A stretch of 64,000 bases of DNA from assembly GCA_020850415.1 (NCBI GenBank), contig JADZER010000004.1:1-64000 (forward strand), in the 5' to 3' direction. The stretch's first letter is position 1, and every line of letters begins with the position of its first letter. Both the position numbers and the translations under genes were made by a program. Under the pieces are notes generated by a model that was not told the DNA's origin, searched no databases, and saw only the letters and a program-made list of their open reading frames with translations. Below, piece after piece: positions 25,993-33,045 of the stretch. The stretch comes from Phycisphaerales bacterium. Lineage in GTDB: Bacteria > Planctomycetota > Phycisphaerae > Phycisphaerales > UBA1924.

Positions 25993-27024
25993 ATGAGTCG
26001 AGCAGCCGTGTTGTCGTTGGGTGTCGTGGTCGGCGCGGCGGTCTCGGCCGTCTCGGCGCAGACGATCGACCCCTATTACGAGTGCGCGTACGCCATCAGC
26101 AACCTGGGCACTCCGGCGGATATCCCGGCGCCGCTCGGCGGGCTGGTGTTCCTCGACGGCGACCCGGACACGCTTCTGATCGGCGGGAGCGCCAACAACC
26201 CCAACGCCGCGATCTACGCGGTGCCTGTCGTGCGCGACGGTGAGGGGCACATCACCGGGTTCGCGGGCCCGGGCGTCTACCACGCCGATGCGCCGAACAT
26301 CGACGGCGGGCTGTGCTACGGGCCGGACGGCGTGCTGTTCTTCAGCCGGTACAACATGAACCATGTCGGGCAGCTCAAGCCCGGGTCGACCACGCCGGAC
26401 AAGGACATCGATCTGAACGCGCTGGGGTTCAGCGGCTCGGTGGGCGCGTTCATGCTCGTGCCGTCCGGATTTGCGGGGGCAGGGCGGTTCAAGATCTTCC
26501 CGTACAGCTCCGGCATCTGGCACGACTCGACGCTCACGCCGGACGGGAACGGGACCTTCGACATCTCGGGGCCCCTGACGAACATCAACCTCGGGGGCGG
26601 CCCGGAGGGGATCGTGTACGTCGAGGCCGGGGCGTCGCTGTTCCCGGTCGAGAGCGTGCTCATCAGCGAGTATGTGAACGGCATGATCTCGTCGTACGAG
26701 GTCGACGGCAACGGCGACCCGATCGCCGGGACACGCCGGCAGTTCATGACGGGGCTGAGCGGCGCCGAGGGCGGGACGCGCGACCCGGTCACGGGCGACT
26801 TCCTGTTCTCGACCTTCGGCGGCGCCAACCGCGTGCTGGTCGTCACAGGCTTTGACCCCAACTGCGCCGGCAACTACAACGCCGACTGCGCGGTCAACAC
26901 CATCGATGTGCTCGACTTCCTCAACGACTGGGCGGCCGGGGACCCGAAGGCCGACATCAACGGCGACGGCGCGGTGAACACGCTCGATGTGCTCGCGTTC
27001 CTGAACGCCTGGGCGGGCTGCTGA
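25993..27024 (+). CDS. secreted protein with C-terminal GC-type dockerin
   Basis: 343 residues. A signal peptide (VLSLGVVVGAAVSAVSAQ, cleavage near residue 24) leads to a domain with beta-propeller-like blades: GGLVFLDGDPDTLLIGG, GLCYGPDGVLFFSRYN, and RDPVTGDFLFSTFGG. The last 60 residues are a dockerin: CAGNYNADCAVNTIDVLDFLND and DINGDGAVNTLDVLAFLNAW, ending in Ala-Gly-Cys. The terminal Gly-Cys, together with a Cys opening the module, is the planctomycete 'GC-type' variant, thought to help anchor exported proteins. It has a strong promoter and is monocistronic. The substrate or ligand is unknown. Confidence 0.82.
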   Translation: MSRAAVLSLGVVVGAAVSAVSAQTIDPYYECAYAISNLGTPADIPAPLGGLVFLDGDPDTLLIGGSANNPNAAIYAVPVVRDGEGHITGFAGPGVYHADAPNIDGGLCYGPDGVLFFSRYNMNHVGQLKPGSTTPDKDIDLNALGFSGSVGAFMLVPSGFAGAGRFKIFPYSSGIWHDSTLTPDGNGTFDISGPLTNINLGGGPEGIVYVEAGASLFPVESVLISEYVNGMISSYEVDGNGDPIAGTRRQFMTGLSGAEGGTRDPVTGDFLFSTFGGANRVLVVTGFDPNCAGNYNADCAVNTIDVLDFLNDWAAGDPKADINGDGAVNTLDVLAFLNAWAGC

Positions 27025-27135
27025 CCGGCCGTCTGGGGCGCCCGCCCAAGGCCCCCCGCACGGGGCTGGGCGAGGATCGGGCGGGATAGCATCCCCGGGC
27101 CGCGCGCACCGCGCGATCGCCCGGGAGTGCTTGCC

Positions 27136-29868
27136 ATGAAACCGAATCGGTCGCTCGGCGTGTTCGCGGCGGGGTGCGGGTTGGCGCTGGGCGTCACGGC
27201 CGCCGCGCAGGATGTCCCCTGCGAGAAATACACCCTCGACAACGGCATGACGGTGATCCTGCTCGAGGACCACGCCCTGCCGATCGCGACGGTGAACACC
27301 TGGTACCGCGTCGGCTCCCAGGACGAGCCGCCGGGGCGGTCGGGGTTCGCGCACCTGTTCGAGCACCTGATGTTCATGGGCACCGCCCGCGTGCCGGGCA
27401 ACCAGTTCGATGTGCTGATGGAGACCGGCGGCGGGGCCAACAACGCCTCCACCGACCTGCACCGCACCAACTACTTCTCCTGGGGCCCGGCGGAGCTGCT
27501 GCCCTCGCTCCTTTGGCTCGACGCCGACCGGCTGGAGGACATGGGCCTGCAGATGACGCAGGACAAGCTCGACAAGCAGCGAGATGTGGTGCGCAACGAG
27601 CTCCGTCAGGTCGTCGAGAACGCGCCCTACGCCAAGGCGGGCGAGGCGGTGTACCGCCTGCTCTACACGCCCGACCACCCGTACTACTACGGCGTGATCG
27701 GCACCCACGAGGACCTCGAGGCCGCCACGGTCCCCAATGTGAAGGACTTCTTCGCGAACTTCTATGTGCCCGGGAACGCGTCGCTGGTCGTCGCGGGCGA
27801 CTTCAAGCCCTCCGAGATCAGGCCGCTGATCGCCGGGCTCTTCGGCACGCTCGACGGCGGGCAGCCCGTGACGCGGAAGTACGAGCGCCCGAGCGACCCG
27901 ATCCCCGTGAAGCTCGACGGCGTCAAGCGGCTCACCGCGATCGACCGCGTCGAGCTGCCCAAGGTGCAGTTCAGCTACCACAGCCCCGTGGCGTTCGGCC
28001 CCGGAGACGCGGAGATGCAGCTCGCCGCCCGGGTGCTCGCCGACGGCAAGTCCAGCCGGCTGTACGAGCGGCTGGTCGTGCGCGAGCGGCTCGCGGCCGA
28101 GGTGAGCGCGTGGCAGTGGGGGTACCCGCTGGGCGGGATGTTCCAGGTCGAGGTGCTCGCGCTGCCGGGCGCCGACCTGGCGCGCATCGAAGCGGTCATG
28201 GACGAGGAGATCGCGCGCCTCGTGCACGAGGGGCCCACGGGCCCGGAGCTGGAGCGCTACAAGGCGGCGATGGAGCTCGAGTCGCTCTCGGCGCTCGAGA
28301 GCCTGGCCTTCAAGGCCGACCGGATGAACGAGTACGAGTACTACTGGGGCGAGCCCAACAGCTTCAAGCGTGACCTGGACCGCTTCCGCGGGGCGACCGC
28401 CCGCGGCGTGGCGGAGTGGGCGGGGCGCACGCTGACCCCGGACGCGCGGGTGATCGTCCGAGTGCTGCCCGAGGAGCCCAAGCGGGCCGCGTCGGCGCGG
28501 GACGAGCGTCCGAGCGGCTCTGCGACCGGGTCGTTCTCTGTGCCCGAGCCCGAGTCGTTCACCCTGGGCAACGGGCTGGGCGTGATGGTGTGGAACCGGC
28601 CCGGCCTGCCGCTGGTGTCGATGCGCCTGGTCAGCCGCGCGGGCGCCGCGAGCGACCCCGACGGCGAGCAGGGCCTCGCGTCGCTGGCCGTCGAGATGAT
28701 GGGCGAGGGCGCCGGCGAGCTGGACGCGCTGGCGTTCGAGGACGCGGTGCGCCGGCTCGGCGCCGAGTTCGGCGCCGGGGCGGGCCACGAGTCGGCCAGC
28801 GTGTCGATGACGGTCCTCAAGCGGAACCTCGATGAGGGCGCGGGGCTGTTCGCCGACGCGGTGCTCCGCCCGCGCTTCGATGCCGACGCCTGGGAGCGGG
28901 TCCACAGGCTCCGCCTGAAAGACCTGGACCAGCGGGCGGAGTCGCCCGCGTTCGCGGCGGGGACCGTCGGCGAGCGCCTGGTGTTCGGCGACCAGAACCC
29001 CTACGCCTGGCCGGCCGACGGCCTGCCCGAAACGGTCGAGGGGATCACGCTCGACGAGGCGAGGGCGGCCCAGCGCCGGCTGGTGGGGCCCGGCAACTCG
29101 ACGCTCTTGATCGCCGGGGATGTGTCCGCGACCGAGGCCCGCGAGCTGGCCGAGCGGGCGTTCGGGGAGTGGAGCGGCTCGGCGGCGCCGATGCCCACCG
29201 CCGCCGCCGCTGCGCCGCGAGCGGGCGGGGCGCTGCGCGTCGTGCTGGTGAACCGGCCCGGGGCGACGCAGACCTACATCCGCTTCACCGCGCCGGGCAT
29301 GGCCTACGACGACCCGGCGCGAGTGCGCGCGGACCTGCTGAATGTGATCCTCGGCGGCAGCTTCACCAGCCGCCTGAACCAGAACCTGCGCGAGGACAAG
29401 GGCTACACCTACGGCGCCCGCTCGCGCTTCCGCATGCTCTCGGGCGCGGGCAGTTTCAGCGCCGCCGCCAGCGTGCAGGCCGAGGTCACCGGCGACGCCC
29501 TGCGCGAGTTCATGAAAGAGTTCGACCGCGTCCGCGCCGGCGACATCACCCAGGACGAGGCGACCAAGGCGAGCCTGACCATGCGCAACGACGCGATCAG
29601 CGAGTTCGAGGGCCTCGCCGGCCTGCTCGGCGCGGCCGAGGACCGGCTGGTGCACGGCCTGCCGTTCGCATCGCTCGGCGCCGACCTGGCGGCCATGGGC
29701 GCCGTGGGCGCGCCGGAGCTCAACGAGCTCGCCGGCCGGGCGATCCCGATCGAGCGCGGCGTGCTGGTGCTGGTGGGCGACCGCGAGGTCGTGCTCCCGC
29801 AGCTCGAGGGGCTGGGCCTGGGCGGGGTCGAGGAGCTCGACGCGTGGGGCGAGCCCGCGGGCGACTGA
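27136..29868 (+). CDS. M16 family zinc metallopeptidase, two-domain (pitrilysin-like)
   Basis: 910 residues from the ATG at 27136 (SD GGGAG 10 nt upstream; a GTG 9 nt earlier is less likely). A signal peptide (LGVFAAGCGLALGVTAAAQ) implies a periplasmic or outer-membrane location. The first M16 domain has the inverted zinc motif HLFEHLMFMGT (H-x-x-E-H) with the downstream Glu in RDVVRNELRQVVEN. The second half (from about 460) repeats the fold without the zinc motif (ESFTLGNGLGVMVW...), with RLNQNLREDKGYTYGARS near the end, the substrate-binding R/Y segment of M16 C-terminal domains. It should degrade peptides in the periplasm. It converges on the alcohol dehydrogenase gene with a 6-bp gap. 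Confidence 0.92.
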   Translation: MKPNRSLGVFAAGCGLALGVTAAAQDVPCEKYTLDNGMTVILLEDHALPIATVNTWYRVGSQDEPPGRSGFAHLFEHLMFMGTARVPGNQFDVLMETGGGANNASTDLHRTNYFSWGPAELLPSLLWLDADRLEDMGLQMTQDKLDKQRDVVRNELRQVVENAPYAKAGEAVYRLLYTPDHPYYYGVIGTHEDLEAATVPNVKDFFANFYVPGNASLVVAGDFKPSEIRPLIAGLFGTLDGGQPVTRKYERPSDPIPVKLDGVKRLTAIDRVELPKVQFSYHSPVAFGPGDAEMQLAARVLADGKSSRLYERLVVRERLAAEVSAWQWGYPLGGMFQVEVLALPGADLARIEAVMDEEIARLVHEGPTGPELERYKAAMELESLSALESLAFKADRMNEYEYYWGEPNSFKRDLDRFRGATARGVAEWAGRTLTPDARVIVRVLPEEPKRAASARDERPSGSATGSFSVPEPESFTLGNGLGVMVWNRPGLPLVSMRLVSRAGAASDPDGEQGLASLAVEMMGEGAGELDALAFEDAVRRLGAEFGAGAGHESASVSMTVLKRNLDEGAGLFADAVLRPRFDADAWERVHRLRLKDLDQRAESPAFAAGTVGERLVFGDQNPYAWPADGLPETVEGITLDEARAAQRRLVGPGNSTLLIAGDVSATEARELAERAFGEWSGSAAPMPTAAAAAPRAGGALRVVLVNRPGATQTYIRFTAPGMAYDDPARVRADLLNVILGGSFTSRLNQNLREDKGYTYGARSRFRMLSGAGSFSAAASVQAEVTGDALREFMKEFDRVRAGDITQDEATKASLTMRNDAISEFEGLAGLLGAAEDRLVHGLPFASLGADLAAMGAVGAPELNELAGRAIPIERGVLVLVGDREVVLPQLEGLGLGGVEELDAWGEPAGD

Positions 29869-29880
29869 CCCGGCTCAGTC
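29863..29880. terminator. hairpin whose stems carry both convergent stop codons
   Basis: GACTGA (29863-29868) and TCAGTC (29875-29880) pair around cccggc. The left arm contains the TGA of the M16 gene and the right arm contains, in reverse, the TGA of the dehydrogenase gene. The stem is only 6 bp and lacks a T-tract, so termination is possible but not assured. Confidence 0.35.
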
Positions 29881-30969
29881 CCGCATCGTGACGCCGACGC
29901 GGAGCGTCTGGGCCTTGGCCGCCGTGTCGAGGGCGCGGTGGATCTCGCGGAGCGGGACCCAGGGGCCGACCACCTCGGCGAAGGGCATGCGCTGGTGGTG
30001 CTGCGCGAGGAACCCGACGGCGGTGCGCAGGTCGGCCGGCGTGTAGTTGTGGATGCCCCGGATGCGGATGTTCCGCCGGACGATCTGATCGACCTGGACG
30101 GCGACCGGCGCGTCGGGGTAGGTGCTGCCGACGAGGACGACCGTCCCCCCGAGCCGCACGGCCGAGAGGGCGGCGAGGAAGTTCGCGCTCGGTCCGGCGC
30201 ACTCGATGACGGTGTCGAACCCGTCGCCACCGTTGGTCTCGCGGGCGGTCTCGGCGAGCGCGTCGGGGGTGATGCAGGCGTCCACGCCGAACCTGGGGGC
30301 GACCGCCCGACGCGCCGCGCTGGGGTCCACGCAGACCACCGCCGCCGCGCCCGCGCTGTGGGCCATCGCGCCGGCGGTCAGGCCCACAAGGCCCAGCCCC
30401 AGCACGCACACGGCCTGGCCCGCGAGGCTGCCCAGTTCCTCGGTCGCGGCCGCGATGGCAGCCGCGGCGGTGCCGGTGGCGCAGTTCGCCGGGCACGCGA
30501 CCGACAGCGGCATGTCGTCGGGGATGCGCATCAGCGCCGAGCCCCTCGCGAGCAGGCAGTGCTCCGCGTAACCCCCGAAGAGCTCTCGCCCGGGTGAGAA
30601 CGCGATGTGGCCGTACTTGACGGCGTGCTTGCACTTCTGCGGCAGTCCCTTCACGCACAGCGAGCACCCGCCGCAGCTGGCCACGATCGCCCAGGTCACC
30701 CGGTCGCCGGGCCGCAGCGGCGCCCCCGCCAGGTCGTGGGTCGGGGCGTCCTCGCCGAGGGTGAGGATCTCACCGACCATCTCGTGGCCCAGGATGGTGG
30801 GGACCGGTGTGGTGCGCCGGCCGCTGAAGGTGTGGATGTCGCTGCCGCAGACCGTGCAGCCGAGGTTGCGGACGAGGATCTCGCCGGGCCCGGGCTCGGG
30901 GATCTCGAGCCGGCGGACCTCGATCGTGTTGGGGGTCCCGTCGTAGACGGCGGCGAGGCTCGTTGTCAT
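29875..30969 (-). CDS. zinc-dependent alcohol dehydrogenase (TIGR03366/phosphonate-associated-like)
   Basis: 364 residues from the ATG at 30969 (frame further upstream overlaps the DUF5690 gene). A medium-chain dehydrogenase: catalytic-zinc ligands in CTVCGSDIHTFSG and GHEMVGEI, structural-zinc cluster CGGCSLCVKGLPQKC, and the Rossmann motif VLGLGLVGLTAGAMA (G-x-G-x-x-G). The segment GYAEHCLLARGSALMRIPDD and the overall length resemble the putative dehydrogenases linked to phosphonate metabolism (TIGR03366 group); that subfamily is my recollection and needs a profile search. It is coupled to the upstream membrane protein gene by a 4-nt ATGA overlap, suggesting import then oxidation of one substrate. 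Confidence 0.85.
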   Translation of the reverse strand: MTTSLAAVYDGTPNTIEVRRLEIPEPGPGEILVRNLGCTVCGSDIHTFSGRRTTPVPTILGHEMVGEILTLGEDAPTHDLAGAPLRPGDRVTWAIVASCGGCSLCVKGLPQKCKHAVKYGHIAFSPGRELFGGYAEHCLLARGSALMRIPDDMPLSVACPANCATGTAAAAIAAATEELGSLAGQAVCVLGLGLVGLTAGAMAHSAGAAAVVCVDPSAARRAVAPRFGVDACITPDALAETARETNGGDGFDTVIECAGPSANFLAALSAVRLGGTVVLVGSTYPDAPVAVQVDQIVRRNIRIRGIHNYTPADLRTAVGFLAQHHQRMPFAEVVGPWVPLREIHRALDTAAKAQTLRVGVTMRD

Positions 30970-32309
30970 GGCGTGGGGTCCGGGGAGGCGGGTGCGACGG
31001 CGGGGGCCGGCTGGAACGAGGCCGGCGCGGTGTGCGGTCGCCCGGCGTCCTTGTAGCGCCGGTTGGTCGCGAAGTACAGCCACGCGACCGCGACGCACGC
31101 GCCGCCGCCGAACACGGCCAGCCAGCACACGGCCCTGAAGAACGCGCTCATGTCGGCCTGGGTGTCGATGAGCTTGAGGCTCTTGACGATGAGCAGGGCG
31201 ACATACCCCAGGTAGCCCGAGGCGTCGGCGAGGTACATGAGGAACCCGAGGTTGCCCTTGTCGCGGGTCCAGGCGAGCAGCCGCTCAAAGACAGTGGTGT
31301 GGATGGCGACATAGGGCAGGTAGAGCCCCAGCCCCGTGAGCACCATGAACGGGAAGGGCGAGATGAGGCCCGCGCTCAGGAGCACCAGGGCGCCGGCGAT
31401 ACAGGCGAATCCGGCCGCGCAGGTCGCCAGCGAGGTGAAGAACGCCCGGCCGTTGCCGGCGATCAGGAAGGGCAGCCCCGTCACGACCGTGACGCCGAGC
31501 ATGACCCAGAACTCGGAGGCCGAGTACGACATCGGCTTGGCGGCGTAGCCGAGGTCGCGCCAGATCTCGACGCCGAAGTCGTCGCGCAGGCTGCGGACGA
31601 CCGTCAGGATCATGTACATGAGCACCAGGGGGATGAGCCCGACCGCGTGGCGCTTCACGAGCGCAAGCCGGTCGGCGCCGCTCATCACCTCGCGCTCGTG
31701 CCGGCGCTCGATGTCGCGGGCGTCCGGCGCGGGGATCCGACGGAGCATCCAGACGCCCAGGACGAGGGGCAGCAGGTAGAGGCACCCCGCCGCGGCCGGC
31801 ATCCAGTCCTCGGGCACGCCCGCGCCCAGGAGCTTGGCGCCCACGGTCTTGGTCACGCCGCCGGCGAGGATGAAGCTGGCGCAGAGCCCGGCCGTCAGCG
31901 CCTCGGTGAGGCGCCGGCCCTCGAGGAACCCGAGCACCAGCCCGAAGACCATGCCCAGCGGCATGCCGTTGACGAAGAGGAACGCCGCGTTCCAGGGGCG
32001 CGGGGTGATCGCGAACAGGACGAGCGCCGCCTGGGCCACGCCGATGAGCACGAGGATGGCGCCGGCGCGCCGGTGCGGGGGCATCTCCGAGATCACCTTG
32101 ATCCCTATGAACTTCGAGAGCATGTAGCCCAGGAGCTGGCTGGTCACCAGCAGGCCCTTGAACGCCACGCCCCAGTACTCGGCCCCCTCGAAGGTGGCGG
32201 CGTTGAACGGCTTGCGGAAGCCGTACATACAGAAGTAGGTGCCAAAGGCCGCCACGACGGACCAGACGGCCCAGAAGACGGCGCGCGAGTTGTGCTGTGA
32301 TGTCGCCAT
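30966..32309 (-). CDS. DUF5690-type MFS-like membrane protein
   Basis: 445 residues with about twelve hydrophobic segments. The N-terminus FWAVWSVVAAFGTYFCMYGFRKPFNAATF carries the Y-G-F-R-K-P-F motif and continues VTSQLLGYMLSKFIGIKV, as in sugar-phosphate/phosphonate-type major-facilitator relatives and the DUF5690 family. A conserved LTVVRSLRDDFGVEIWRDLG lies mid-protein. A long tail of about 30 residues is Pro/Ala-rich. It probably transports an organic anion across the inner membrane. Its stop overlaps the alcohol dehydrogenase start (ATGA). DUF5690 naming is from memory of the family; transporter fold is well supported. Confidence 0.75.
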   Translation of the reverse strand: MATSQHNSRAVFWAVWSVVAAFGTYFCMYGFRKPFNAATFEGAEYWGVAFKGLLVTSQLLGYMLSKFIGIKVISEMPPHRRAGAILVLIGVAQAALVLFAITPRPWNAAFLFVNGMPLGMVFGLVLGFLEGRRLTEALTAGLCASFILAGGVTKTVGAKLLGAGVPEDWMPAAAGCLYLLPLVLGVWMLRRIPAPDARDIERRHEREVMSGADRLALVKRHAVGLIPLVLMYMILTVVRSLRDDFGVEIWRDLGYAAKPMSYSASEFWVMLGVTVVTGLPFLIAGNGRAFFTSLATCAAGFACIAGALVLLSAGLISPFPFMVLTGLGLYLPYVAIHTTVFERLLAWTRDKGNLGFLMYLADASGYLGYVALLIVKSLKLIDTQADMSAFFRAVCWLAVFGGGACVAVAWLYFATNRRYKDAGRPHTAPASFQPAPAVAPASPDPTP

Positions 32310-32395
32310 GGCGCGGGCCCGCTCGTGCGGAGCCCAGCATCATGACGATCCCCCGCGCCGACACGGGTTCACGACGCGCTAAAGCTTGGCGAAGC

Positions 32396-33016
32396 TCAAC
32401 TCCCGAGGTCCCGGATCCGGAGGTTCCGCCAGCGGGCCCGCAGCGGTTCGGTCCGCCCGCCCACGCCGTGGACCTGGAACCCGATGAAGCCGGATGCGGT
32501 CTGCCCGTCCATGAGATCGGCGATGGGCACGCCGTTGAGATAGGTTCGGATCCGCGGCCCCGCGGCCTCGACCCGGTAGTGGTTCCACTCCCCCGGGATG
32601 AACGCGTTGTGGGCGGTCTGGTCGGGCGTCGGCTGGGCGAGCCAGGCCCGCCCGCCCTCCTCGTAGATCCCGCCGCCGAACGCCCGGGGCGTCGCCTCGA
32701 TCTCGATCTGGTAGCCGTAGACCGAGTCGTCACCCGCCTGCGCGTGCGAGCGGATCTGACACCCGCTGTTCAGCTCGTCATCGATCTTGACCTCGAACTC
32801 GAGGACGAAGTCGCCGTACTCGCGCGCCGTACACAGGAACGAGTTGCCCGTGTTCGCCCGCGTCTCACCGACGATGCAGCCGTCCTCGACGAGGTACGCC
32901 GCCTCGCCGCCGTGACGCGTGAAGCCGTCGAGCGTCCTCCCGTCGAACAGCGCCGTCCACTCCGCGGCGGGCTGGGTGAGCAGGGCGGCCAGGGCGAGGA
33001 GCAGAGCGCTGTTCAT
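32396..33016 (-). CDS. secreted DUF1080 protein (3-keto-disaccharide hydrolase-like)
   Basis: 206 residues from ATG 33016, with a signal peptide (MNSALLLALAALLTQPAA). The domain begins WTALFDGRTLDGFTRHGGEAAYLVEDGCIVG and contains NTGNSFLCTAREYGDFVLEFEVKID, NSGCQIRS, and GFIGFQVHG near the end: the defining pattern of DUF1080/3-keto-disaccharide hydrolases (concanavalin-like jelly roll). Such enzymes hydrolyse 3-keto sugars produced by a periplasmic dehydrogenase. It lies 29 nt downstream of the 863-residue PVC cytochrome/dehydrogenase gene on the same strand, which fits that pathway, but it has its own TACGCT box 6 nt before the ATG. Confidence 0.88.
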   Translation of the reverse strand: MNSALLLALAALLTQPAAEWTALFDGRTLDGFTRHGGEAAYLVEDGCIVGETRANTGNSFLCTAREYGDFVLEFEVKIDDELNSGCQIRSHAQAGDDSVYGYQIEIEATPRAFGGGIYEEGGRAWLAQPTPDQTAHNAFIPGEWNHYRVEAAGPRIRTYLNGVPIADLMDGQTASGFIGFQVHGVGGRTEPLRARWRNLRIRDLGS

Positions 33017-33022
33017 GCACTG

Positions 33023-33028
33023 AGCGTA
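33023..33028 (-). promoter_or_regulatory. TANNNT -10 box (TACGCT) 6 nt before the DUF1080 ATG
   Basis: On the minus strand TACGCT is followed by CAGTGC and ATG 33016, with no ribosome-binding site in between. The box falls in the 29-nt gap after the cytochrome gene. Confidence 0.45.
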
Positions 33029-33045
33029 GCAATTCGCGGCCGGCC

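Noticed and set aside
25945-29655. Antisense open frame of over 1200 codons across the dockerin and M16 genes
   Set aside because: It covers two genes with clear signal peptides and catalytic motifs on the plus strand, and its own translation lacks any recognisable domain.
30970-31128. Longer N-terminus for the alcohol dehydrogenase
   Set aside because: The extension is Arg-rich, lies within the upstream DUF5690 gene, and is not needed; the ATG at 30969 forms a normal ATGA coupling.
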